Program-made: the position numbers and the translations under genes | Shown: positions 53,591 to 64,000 of the stretch, piece after piece | Position numbering within the stretch: the first letter of the stretch is position 1 | Layout of the letters: every line of letters begins with the position of its first letter | Source of the DNA: Ixodes scapularis | Lineage: Eukaryota > Arthropoda > Arachnida > Ixodida > Ixodidae | DNA: 64,000 nt | Assembly (NCBI RefSeq): GCF_016920785.2 | Contig: NW_024609857.1 | Coordinates: forward strand, 4,969,328-5,033,327 | Reading direction: 5' to 3' | Notes under the pieces: generated by a model | The model's input: the letters and a program-made list of their open reading frames with translations, nothing else | The model's database searches: none | What the model was told of the DNA's origin: nothing

Positions 53591-55310
53591 CAAACATTTT
53601 TTCTTTTTGCTCTACACGAGCACGTGAACACGTGAGCTCACGAGCACGATTACGAGCACGAGCACCAGCAAGATCGATGTGAGCACGGACGCCGGACGGA
53701 CAAGGCTAGACTCTAAGGAGCTTCGCCCCTAAAAACACAGACAGACAAAAGAAAGCTCGTTTCGCTCGTTTCGTATTGGCGACGTGCGCGACCGAAAGCG
53801 TCGCTGTGGTCGGCCTTTCACGATTGGTCAAACGCTGACTATGACGTCAGAAAAGGATTTATCATCGACGGAAATAAGAGGAATGAAAGAACTTTAATTT
53901 CGATGGTGTTGGCAGTGTTCCTTTGAGAGCGCAAGGATTTCAAGCTTCCACCATGCTATTTACAAACACCATCGAACTTGTTGTTTGCAAGGTAATGACG
54001 TCACGAGAGGGAACCGTAGGAAGGCGCCACTAAAACATCTCGCCGCTAATAGGATTAAAGCGTGCCTCGTGATTGCATCGCGATATTACCGTTGAGAAAG
54101 CCGCAGTAGCAAGCAGTCGAACATCAGGGCCGGTTTGCTCATCTTGCGGCCGCGGCTGCGGCCAGGAGGGATTTTTCTGTCACGTGACCAGCTCCACGGG
54201 GACAAGGAAGTACCTAGCGTCCCAGCCTAATGGCGGAGAAATCTGTATCGCTTCAAGCACAAAAACCTAATTTCGCCCGTAGACACTGACTGCAGGGACT
54301 TTCAACTGGAGTCCAACTGACCGCCCCTTTATAGACCTTTTTCGCATAACCTCGAACCAGCCAGTAACTGACGTACCCTCGACCTGGTGCATTTTTGGAT
54401 TACCCGCTGACACAGGGTATGCAACCGCCAAGGGTATGGGCGAAAAGGCTTAAAAACGGACGCCGTGCATGAGTTAGTTCCGAGTGCTCCTTTTTACCGT
54501 GCTGCAATTTCCGAAAATCTACGGTTGTCTGGCTACCACTGCGTGGTTGATGGAAAAATAATTTAAAAAAGCACAAGAACAATAGCAGCAAGTGTGCCAT
54601 GAGCACAAGAAGCTGCAGCGCGAGTGTGGCTGCAATGTTATCGAGCTTCGCATTTCCCCCAAGAATCCTTATTTATGAAATCAGTCAATTGCGAGCTTGA
54701 ATCGCGAGAGATTCTTATCAGAATCAACGTCACGTTTAAGCTCACGACCACCTCGTCTACGACAAGAGGACCGATTTTAATTCCCGTTGCAGGTGGTCCA
54801 ATTAGGTTATCACTGCAAGCCCCATGGTGTGTGAAAGGTATGAAAAAGTTTACATGCCACCACTCAAGATGGAGCTATCAAATGTCGAGAGCTTACCTGC
54901 ATAGACTACATTAAACTGCTCATATATACTTCGCTGTGGAAACTCAATCAAAACACCCCACCGTCTTCGTCCTCGTTCTCTCGAAGAGGCAAGGTGATGG
55001 CCTGGGAGTAGCCAGCTGGATTCAACCGGACAAGCTCCAACCAAGTTATTGCAGCCCACCATAGCCGAGTCTAGCCAAGTTCCCCCCATACCCACACCGT
55101 TGCCTACCCAGATAGCTGTGCTGCCAGAACTAGCCGGTACTTCTTTTTCTAAGCCGCTAGACGGCGTCGTCGGCGCCGCAATTCTCAAGATGGCGGCGCC
55201 GTTAAAGAAAAGGTCTATACTGTAGGAACGGCAGGTAAAGTTACGGCCAGGGAGGGTAAATATGAGCCAAAATAAAGAAAACCACACGAGATAAAAGCGG
55301 CGGCAGTATA
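53591..55310. other. Unassigned stretch
   Basis: Contains GAGCACG/CGAGCAC-rich tandem-like sequence (53617-53665) and CACGTGA motifs. Open frames at 54624-54914 (+) and 54850-55287 (-) have no recognised domain. Confidence 0.35.
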
Positions 55311-56047
55311 CCGGGTGATTCAGGGAGACGGCAGGCTCTTTAGATCGACCGGAAAATTCGGTTTTTTAACCTATCGCGCTACGACTTAGTGCAGCGTTGC
55401 CCACAGATGGTGCATTTTTTTTTTTTTTTTGTAAAATTTGCAAAGAGCGAACTTACCTTAGCAAAAATAAAGAAAGAAAAAGGCTTAGCTCCTATGGAAA
55501 CGCAGCGAAGCCACCTGTCTGCAAACAACACGGCGCCGTTGCCGCATGAGACATGAGATGGCGCAAGCGGTCGCGACGCCAACTGCCGCCAACGAACGAG
55601 CAGACGACGCCGAGAGCCGGCGTATTTAGCAGACAAGAAACTGCAGTTCCTGGTTGTTACCGCGCCTGTTTTTGTTTCTGCGACTGTCGCCGCCTGCGGA
55701 ACGCGCGCCGCTTTTGAGTCGAAAAGATCGTCTGCTAAAGACGCTGGCTTTCGGCGCCGTATATATGCTCGTTCGTTGGCGGCGTTCGTTGCGCCATCTC
55801 TTGTGTTCCGTGCGAAACGGCGCCGCGTTCTTTGAAGACCGGTGGCGTCGCTGGGTTTCCATAGGAGCTAAGCCTTTTTCTTTCTTTACTTTTCGCTCAG
55901 GTAAGTTCGCTCTTTGCAAATTTTACAAAAAAAGAAAAAAAAATGCACCATCTGTGGCCAACGTTGCACTAAGTCGTAGCGCGATAGGTTAAGAAACCAA
56001 ATATTCCGGTCGATTTAAAGAGCCTGCCGTCTCCTTGAATCACCCGG
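55311..56047. mobile_element. 737-bp hairpin element, TA-flanked
   Basis: The ends are CCGGGTGATTCAGGGAGACG and, inward from the right, CCGGGTGATTCAAGGAGACG. TA lies on both sides (55309-55310 and 56048-56049). The arms extend about 320 bp: AAAATTTGCAAAGAGCGAAC, AGGCTTAGCTCCTATGGAAA and GAACGAGCA...TTTAGCAGAC all have inverted partners. The central loop is about 95 bp. No transposase. It is a long-arm MITE/foldback element. Confidence 0.8.
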
Positions 56048-56088
56048 TATTTATATTCTTCCGCCAGCGCCGGCGGCTCGCGCCTTCT

Positions 56089-56190
56089 GCTGTGGTCGAG
56101 AGGTTAGAGCGCCGGCGCTTGAAGTCGCGGCGCGAAAGTCACGGGTTCAAATCGCGCCAAAAGCTCTCTCTTTTCTTTTTTCTTCTTGTA
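56089..56190 (+). mobile_element. tRNA-headed SINE-like sequence
   Basis: An A box TGGTCGAGAGG (near 56094) and B box GGTTCAAATC (near 56145) are spaced as in a type-II tRNA. A CTTGAAG loop has TGA at the anticodon position, so the ancestor was probably tRNA-Ser. A T-rich tail follows. The T-arm region recurs inverted at 57180-57252. Confidence 0.6.
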
Positions 56191-57179
56191 TTTGACTGCA
56201 CTCCCACTACGAATGTAGACAAGGCCCTGTGAGCTCTATAAAATCATAGGGCGGTTAGTTCTGACTCACCAGTTCGTTGTTCATGACCACGGAAGAGCGC
56301 AGTCATGTCTCTGGCTTTCTTTACCAACTGCCCCCACTGCATCTGCCGTACACTCCGCGGAAAGTTGACCATATCTTCCCACGCCCGTCTCTTCGTTCGC
56401 CAGCTAACTGTGCTGCTGAATTTCTCTAGAATTTGTTGTTTCCGCTTTCCAACTGCTCTACTTCATTCCATTTGTTGATCGAAAATCATCTTAGGTGTTT
56501 GGGTTAGAGGCATGGTTTGCGATGTCGACGCCTGCTTCATTTTTGCATTCGGTTGTGATCGTCTGCTATTCTAGCTAAAATTTAACGAGTAATGTGTTAA
56601 TATTACAAAACGATTGACACAGCAAAATGTAAAGAGTAAACATACACCTTTTATCACATTCCATGCAAGTAAAAGTATGATCTCTTTTATTTCGGTTTTA
56701 CTACTTTCTCAGACGTTTGACTTGCTGCCTTGGCTGTAGAATTTCGCTCAATATGCGGTGCATCCACAGCTGCTAGTCTTTATTACTTTTTGCTTATATT
56801 GTGGAAGTTGTTTTTTTGTTTTTTTAATTGTCACAACTGCAGTTTTTATTAGTACTAAATAGGCGTCTCCTGTTATTGAAAGGAGTCGTAGCAAGAGCGT
56901 TGTATATTTAAAGACGCATACAATTATAGTTGCTGGGGAAAGGATGCTTGTTTAGGCTCCGTTTGTGTGAAAGCCATATCGATGCGGTTTCCTCGGTTTC
57001 CTTTTAATGAACATTATTAAACGATTGTTTTAGCGCGTTAACTTGCCTCGATCTTTTTTTTCTTCCCGGTGTTTCGATTGAACAGGTGGGACTAACAGTA
57101 AAAACCGTGTAAGGCGCAGTAGTGCAAGTGGATGATTCGTAAAAAGGATCACAGTTAAAAAATGAGACACGCGCAAAAT
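56191..57179. other. AT-rich stretch
   Basis: No recognisable gene. It may hold the body of the SINE-like element at its left and its inverted partner at its right. Confidence 0.35.
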
Positions 57180-57252
57180 CCAAAAAAAAAAAATGTTCTT
57201 AGCGCGATTTGAACCCGGAACTTTCACGCCGCGTCGATAAGTACCGGCGCTA
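57180..57252 (-). mobile_element. tRNA-headed SINE-like sequence, inverted, at the satellite border
   Basis: On the - strand this reads GCGCCGGTACTTATCGACGC, then GGCGTGAAAGTTCCGGGTTC and AAATCGCGCTAAGAACA and a T-run. It matches the anticodon-to-T-arm part of 56089-56190, with an intact B box. It directly abuts the palindrome where the satellite begins. Confidence 0.55.
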
Positions 57253-57286
57253 GTTGGTTCATGATTTCTACAAATCATGAACCAAC
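57253..57286. repeat. Perfect 15-bp palindrome at the start of the satellite
   Basis: GTTGGTTCATGATTT (57253-57267) and AAATCATGAACCAAC (57272-57286) are perfect inverted arms around CTAC. The right arm belongs to the first satellite unit; the left arm is found only here. Confidence 0.8.
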
Positions 57287-60200
57287 TGGCCCGCCAAAAG
57301 GTGTTACTTGAAGCTATTTCTTCTACATCGGGCTCTTTTTTATGTTCCAAGACAAAGCAGGAAGCAGCAATCACTTGCGCCAACTTCATCGTTTTGTTTC
57401 ACTATCAGACAAGGAATTTTCTTTTTTGGATGGCCATGTTTAAGCCTTAATTCGCCGCAAACTGGTTGCTGCTGTTATATATACTGATGTGTCTGCGCCA
57501 AATGAACAGTTGGAAGTCTGCGCTCCGTGTGTCGTACTCGTTTCTACCTCTGTCCTCGTCGTTTGCGCAGTTCATTTATTTCTACAAATCATGAACCAAC
57601 TGGCCCGCCAAAGGGTGTTACTTGAAGCTATTTCTTCTACATCGGGCTCTTTTTTATGTTCCAAGACAAAGCAGGAAGCAGCAATCACTTGCGCCAACTT
57701 CATCGTTTTGTTTCACTATCAGACAAGGAATTTTCTTTTTTGGGTGGCCATGTTTAAGCCTTATTTCGCCGCAAACTGATTGCTGCTGTTATATATACTG
57801 CTGTGTCTGCGCCAAATGAACAGTTGGAAGTCTGCGCTCCGTGTGTCGTACTCGTTTCTACCTCTGTCCTCGTCGTTTGCGCAGTTCATTTATTTCTACA
57901 AATCATGAACCAACTAGCCCGCCAAAGGGTGTTACTTGAAGCTATTTCTTCTACATCGGGCTCTTTTTTATGTTCCAAGACAAAGCAGGAAGCAGCAATC
58001 ACTTGCGCCAACTTCATCGTTTTGTTTCACTATCAGACAAGGAATTTTCTTTTTTGGGTGGCCATGTTTAAGCCTTATTTCGCCGCAAACTGGTTGCTGC
58101 TGTTATATATACTGCTGTGTCTGCGCCAAATGAACAGTTGGAAGTCTGCGCTCCGTGTGTCGTACTCGTTTCTACCTCTGTCCTCGTCGTTTGCGCAGTT
58201 CATTTATTTCTACAAATCATGAACCAACTGGCCCGCCAAAGGGTGTTACTTGAAGCTATTTCTTCTACATCGGGCTCTTTTTTATGTTCCAAGACAAAGC
58301 AGGAAGCAGCAATCACTTGCGCCAACTTCATCGTTTTGTTTCACTATCAGACAAGGAATTTTCTTTTTTGGATGGCCATGTTTAAGCCTTAATTCGCCGC
58401 AAACTGGTTGCTGCTGTTATATATACTGCTGTGTCTGCGCCAAATGAACAGTTGGAAGTCTGCGCTCCGTGTGTCGTACTCGTTTCTACCTCTGTCCTCG
58501 TCGTTTGCGCAGTTCATTTATTTCTACAAATCATGAACCAACTGGCCCGCCAAAGGGTGTTACTTGAAGCTATTTCTTCTACATCGGGCTCTTTTTTATG
58601 TTCCAAGACAAAGCAGGAAGCAGCAATCACTTGCGCCAACTTCATCGTTTTGTTTCACTATCAGACAAGGAATTTTCTTTTTTGGGTGGCCATGTTTAAG
58701 CCTTATTTCGCCGCAAACTGGTTGCTGCTGTTATATATACTGCTGTGTCTGCGCCAAATGAACAGTTGGAAGTCTGCGCTCCGTGTGTCGTACTCGTTTC
58801 TACCTCTGTCCTCGTCGTTCGCGCAGTTCATTTATTTCTACAAATCATGAACCAACTGGCCCGCCAAAGGGTGTTACTTGAAGCTATTTCTTCTACATCG
58901 GGCTCTTTTTTATGTTCCAAGACAAAGCAGGAAGCAGCAATCACTTGCGCCAACTTCATCGTTTTGTTTCACTATCAGACAAGGAATTTTCTTTTTTGGG
59001 TGGCCATGTTTAAGCCTTATTTCGCCGCAAACTGGTTGCTGCTGTTATATATACTGCTGTGTCTGCGCCAAATGAACAGTTGGAAGTCTGCGCTCCGTGT
59101 GTCGTACTCGTTTCTACCTCTGTCCTCGTCGTTTGCGCAGTTCATTTATTTCTACAAATCATGAACCAACTAGCCCGCCAAAGGGTGTTACTTGAAGCTA
59201 TTTCTTCTACATCGGGCTCTTTTTTATGTTCCAAGACAAAGCAGGAAGCAGCAATCACTTGCGCCAACTTCATCGTTTTGTTTCACTATCAGACAAGGAA
59301 TTTTCTTTTTTGGGTGGCCATGTTTAAGCCTTATTTCGCCGCAAACTGATTGCTGCTGTTATATATACTGCTGTGTCTGCGCCAAATGAACAGTTGGAAG
59401 TCTGCGCTCCGTGTGTCGTACTCGTTTCTACCTCTGTCCTCGTCGTTTGCGCAGTTCATTTATTTCTACAAATCATGAACCAACTAGCCCGCCAAAGGGT
59501 GTTACTTGAAGCTATTTCTTCTACATCGGGCTCTTTTTTATGTTCCAAGACAAAGCAGGAAGCAGCAATCACTTGCGCCAACTTCATCGTTTTGTTTCAC
59601 TATCAGACAAGGAATTTTCTTTTTTGGGTGGCCATGTTTAAGCCTTATTTCGCCGCAAACTGGTTGCTGCTGTTATATATACTGCTGTGTCTGCGCCAAA
59701 TGAACAGTTGGAAGTCTGCGCTCCGTGTGTCGTACTCGTTTCTACCTCTGTCCTCGTCGTTTGCGCAGTTCATTTATTTCTACAAATCATGAACCAACTG
59801 GCCCGCCAAAGGGTGTTACTTGAAGCTATTTCTTCTACATCGGGCTCTTTTTTATGTTCCAAGACAAAGCAGGAAGCAGCAATCACTTGCGCCAACTTCA
59901 TCGTTTTGTTTCACTATCAGACAAGGAATTTTCTTTTTTGGGTGGCCATGTTTAAGCCTTATTTCGCCGCAAACTGATTGCTGCTGTTATATATACTGCT
60001 GTGTCTGCGCCAAATGAACAGTTGGAAGTCTGCGCTCCGTGTGTCGTACTCGTTTCTACCTCTGTCCTCGTCGTTTGCGCAGTTCATTTATTTCTACAAA
60101 TCATGAACCAACTGGCCCGCCAAAGGGTGTTACTTGAAGCTATTTCTTCTACATCGGGCTCTTTTTTATGTTCCAAGACAAAGCAGGAAGCAGCAATCAC

Positions 60201-63200
60201 TTGCGCCAACTTCATCGTTTTGTTTCACTATCAGACAAGGAATTTTCTTTTTTGGGTGGCCATGTTTAAGCCTTATTTCGCCGCAAACTGGTTGCTGCTG
60301 TTATATATACTGCTGTGTCTGCGCCAAATGAACAGTTGGAAGTCTGCGCTCCGTGTGTCGTACTCGTTTCTACCTCTGTCCTCGTCGTTTGCGCAGTTCA
60401 TTTATTTCTACAAATCATGAACCAACTGGCCCGCCAAAGGGTGTTACTTGAAGCTATTTCTTCTACATCGGGCTCTTTTTTATGTTCCAAGACAAAGCAG
60501 GAAGCAGCAATCACTTGCGCCAACTTCATCGTTTTGTTTCACTATCAGACAAGGAATTTTCTTTTTTGGGTGGCCATGTTTAAGCCTTATTTCGCCGCAA
60601 ACTGGTTGCTGCTGTTATATATACTGCTGTGTCTGCGCCAAATGAACAGTTGGAAGTCTGCGCTCCGTGTGTCGTACTCGTTTCTACCTCTGTCCTCGTC
60701 GTTTGCGCAGTTCATTTATTTCTACAAATCATGAACCAACTGGCCCGCCAAAGGGTGTTACTTGAAGCTATTTCTTCTACATCGGGCTCTTTTTTATGTT
60801 CCAAGACAAAGCAGGAAGCAGCAATCACTTGCGCCAACTTCATCGTTTTGTTTCACTATCAGACAAGGAATTTTCTTTTTTGGGTGGCCATGTTTAAGCC
60901 TTATTTCGCCGCAAACTGGTTGCTGCTGTTATATATACTGCTGTGTCTGCGCCAAATGAACAGTTGGAAGTCTGCGCTCCGTGTGTCGTACTCGTTTCTA
61001 CCTCTGTCCTCGTCGTTTGCGCAGTTCATTTATTTCTACAAATCATGAACCAACTGGCCCGCCAAAGGGTGTTACTTGAAGCTATTTCTTCTACATCGGG
61101 CTCTTTTTTCTGTTCCAAGACAAAGCAGGAAGCAGCAATCACTTGCGCCAACTTCATCGTTTTGTTTCACTATCAGACAAGGAATTTTCTTTTTTGGGTG
61201 GCCATGTTTAAGCCTTATTTCGCCGCAAACTGGTTGCTGCTGTTATATATACTGCTGTGTCTGCGCCAAATGAACAGTTGGAAGTCTGCGCTCCGTGTGT
61301 CGTACTCGTTTCTACCTCTGTCCTCGTCGTTTGCGCAGTTCATTTATTTCTACAAATCATGAACCAACTGGCCCGCCAAAGGGTGTTACTTGAAGCTATT
61401 TCTTCTACATCGGGCTCTTTTTTATGTTCCAAGACAAAGCAGGAAGCAGCAATCACTTGCGCCAACTTCATCGTTTTGTTTCACTATCAGACAAGGAATT
61501 TTCTTTTTTGGGTGGCCATGTTTAAGCCTTATTTCGCCGCAAACTGGTTGCTGCTGTTATATATACTGCTGTGTCTGCGCCAAATGAACAGTTGGAAGTC
61601 TGCGCTCCGTGTGTCGTACTCGTTTCTACCTCTGTCCTCGTCGTTTGCGCAGTTCATTTATTTCTACAAATCATGAACCAACTGGCCCGCCAAAGGGTGT
61701 TACTTGAAGCTATTTCTTCTACATCGGGCTCTTTTTTCTGTTCCAAGACAAAGCAGGAAGCAGCAATCACTTGCGCCAACTTCATCGTTTTGTTTCACTA
61801 TCAGACAAGGAATTTTCTTTTTTGGATGGCCATGTTTAAGCCTTATTTCGCCGCAAACTGGTTGCTGCTGTTATATATACTGCTGTGTCTGCGCCAAATG
61901 AACAGTTGGAAGTCTGCGCTCCGTGTGTCGTACTCGTTTCTACCTCTGTCCTCGTCGTTTGCGCAGTTCATTTATTTCTACAAATCATGAACCAACTGGC
62001 CCGCCAAAGGGTGTTACTTGAAGCTATTTCTTCTACATCGGGCTCTTTTTTATGTTCCAAGACAAAGCAGGAAGCAGCAATCACTTGCGCCAACTTCATC
62101 GTTTTGTTTCACTATCAGACAAGGAATTTTCTTTTTTGGGTGGCCATGTTTAAGCCTTATTTCGCCGCAAACTGGTTGCTGCTGTTATATATACTGCTGT
62201 GTCTGCGCCAAATGAACAGTTGGAAGTCTGCGCTCCGTGTGTCGTACTCGTTTCTACCTCTGTCCTCGTCGTTTGCGCAGTTCATTTATTTCTACAAATC
62301 ATGAACCAACTGGCCCGCCAAAGGGTGTTACTTGAAGCTATTTCTTCTACATCGGGCTCTTTTTTCTGTTCCAAGACAAAGCAGGAAGCAGCAATCACTT
62401 GCGCCAACTTCATCGTTTTGTTTCACTATCAGACAAGGAATTTTCTTTTTTGGATGGCCATGTTTAAGCCTTATTTCGCCGCAAACTGGTTGCTGCTGTT
62501 ATATATACTGCTGTGTCTGCGCCAAATGAACAGTTGGAAGTCTGCGCTCCGTGTGTCGTACTCGTTTCTACCTCTGTCCTCGTCGTTTGCGCAGTTCATT
62601 TATTTCTACAAATCATGAACCAACTGGCCCGCCAAAGGGTGTTACTTGAAGCTATTTCTTCTACATCGGGCTCTTTTTTCTGTTCCAAGACAAAGCAGGA
62701 AGCAGCAATCACTTGCGCCAACTTCATCGTTTTGTTTCACTATCAGACAAGGAATTTTCTTTTTTGGATGGCCATGTTTAAGCCTTATTTCGCCGCAAAC
62801 TGGTTGCTGCTGTTATATATACTGCTGTGTCTGCGCCAAATGAACAGTTGGAAGTCTGCGCTCCGTGTGTCGTACTCGTTTCTACCTCTGTCCTCGTCGT
62901 TTGCGCAGTTCATTTATTTCTACAAATCATGAACCAACTGGCCCGCCAAAGGGTGTTACTTGAAGCTATTTCTTCTACATCGGGCTCTTTTTTCTGTTCC
63001 AAGACAAAGCAGGAAGCAGCAATCACTTGCGCCAACTTCATCGTTTTGTTTCACTATCAGACAAGGAATTTTCTTTTTTGGATGGCCATGTTTAAGCCTT
63101 ATTTCGCCGCAAACTGGTTGCTGCTGTTATATATACTGCTGTGTCTGCGCCAAATGAACAGTTGGAAGTCTGCGCTCCGTGTGTCGTACTCGTTTCTACC

Positions 63201-64000
63201 TCTGTCCTCGTCGTTTGCGCAGTTCATTTATTTCTACAAATCATGAACCAACTGGCCCGCCAAAGGGTGTTACTTGAAGCTATTTCTTCTACATCGGGCT
63301 CTTTTTTCTGTTCCAAGACAAAGCAGGAAGCAGCAATCACTTGCGCCAACTTCATCGTTTTGTTTCACTATCAGACAAGGAATTTTCTTTTTTGGATGGC
63401 CATGTTTAAGCCTTATTTCGCCGCAAACTGGTTGCTGCTGTTATATATACTGCTGTGTCTGCGCCAAATGAACAGTTGGAAGTCTGCGCTCCGTGTGTCG
63501 TACTCGTTTCTACCTCTGTCCTCGTCGTTTGCGCAGTTCATTTATTTCTACAAATCATGAACCAACTGGCCCGCCAAAGGGTGTTACTTGAAGCTATTTC
63601 TTCTACATCGGGCTCTTTTTTCTGTTCCAAGACAAAGCAGGAAGCAGCAATCACTTGCGCCAACTTCATCGTTTTGTTTCACTATCAGACAAGGAATTTT
63701 CTTTTTTGGATGGCCATGTTTAAGCCTTATTTCGCCGCAAACTGATTGCTGCTGTTATATATACTGCTGTGTCTGCGCCAAATGAACAGTTGGAAGTCTG
63801 CGCTCCGTGTGTCGTACTCGTTTCTACCTCTGTCCTCGTCGTTTGCGCAGTTCATTTATTTCTACAAATCATGAACCAACTGGCCCGCCAAAGGGTGTTA
63901 CTTGAAGCTATTTCTTCTACATCGGGCTCTTTTTTCTGTTCCAAGACAAAGCAGGAAGCAGCAATCACTTGCGCCAACTTCATCGTTTTGTTTCACTATC
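57271..64000 (+). repeat. 314-bp satellite array, at least 21 copies
   Basis: Equivalent positions recur every 314 bp from 57271 (CAAATCATGAACC) to the window end. Start points such as 57489 and 63455 are exactly 19 periods apart, so no net length change occurred. Units differ only at a few sites: CTGGCCC/CTAGCCC, TTTTATG/TTTTCTG, GGGTGGCC/GGATGGCC, CTGGTTG/CTGATTG, CCTTATTTC/CCTTAATTC. Each unit has a TTATATATACTG motif. The 139-codon frame seen in many units is incidental: 314 is not a multiple of three and the frame restarts in each unit. The array continues beyond the window. Confidence 0.95.

Noticed and set aside
57489..63785. Repeated 139-, 96- and 65-codon open frames in the satellite as a gene family
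   Set aside because: They are the same frame in each 314-bp unit. The period is not a multiple of three, each frame ends and restarts in the next unit, and no domain or splice signal supports translation.
57271..64000. Hammerhead ribozyme in the 314-bp satellite (as in some animal satellites of similar size)
   Set aside because: The - strand has CTGATAGTGAAAC once per unit, but CTGATAG is not CTGANGA and there is no room for helix II. The + strand has no core.
57271..64000. CRISPR array
   Set aside because: The whole 314-bp unit repeats, without unique spacers, in a eukaryotic context.

Overview
The window looks like animal nuclear DNA, most likely from a tick or another chelicerate (inference). 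One host gene is spread over tens of kilobases, with short GT-AG exons and introns crowded with transposons. The transposons include Penelope-like elements with GIY-YIG endonucleases, a CR1/Jockey-type LINE, Ty3/Gypsy remnants, hAT remnants, tRNA-derived SINEs, many MITEs and a satellite array. I see no prokaryotic operon structure.

Host gene: six exons on the + strand (13906-14071, 26191-26327, 32185-32262, 49701-49872, 49944-50026, 50620-50817) have compatible splice phases and add up to exactly 278 codons. They encode a short pre-domain helix region and a RhoGAP domain of the ARHGAP18/28/40 (Drosophila conundrum) type. The arginine finger and the other key RhoGAP residues are present. The N-terminal exons and the last exon(s) were not found; the gene probably extends beyond both ends of the window.

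Layout. 1-13.9 kb: upstream/intronic DNA with a SINE, several MITEs (TTAA-flanked and TA-flanked families), a foldback element and a hAT transposase remnant. 13.9-26.2 kb (first intron seen): a foldback element carrying FAR1/ZSWIM3-like coding DNA, a ~4.4 kb LINE on the - strand broken by a MITE, a decayed Gypsy element, and a palindromic array of 246-bp units. 26.2-49.7 kb: more SINE/MITE/LINE fragments, a 0.97-kb foldback element and the main feature of the window. That feature is a 5.55-kb Penelope-like insertion (37054-42608) made of two nearly identical inverted copies plus a partial tandem terminal repeat, all inside one 12-bp target-site duplication. Each terminal repeat carries a hammerhead-ribozyme core. 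49.7-50.8 kb: the last three RhoGAP exons. 51.2-57.2 kb: an older Penelope-like remnant, a broken tRNA-Ser copy, a 737-bp hairpin element and two tRNA-headed SINE-like sequences in opposite orientation. 57.27-64.0 kb: a 314-bp satellite, at least 21 copies without an internal length change, running off the window.

The RhoGAP exons are the only host coding DNA I can support. Everything else recognisable is mobile or repetitive, and most open reading frames in it are broken or incidental.
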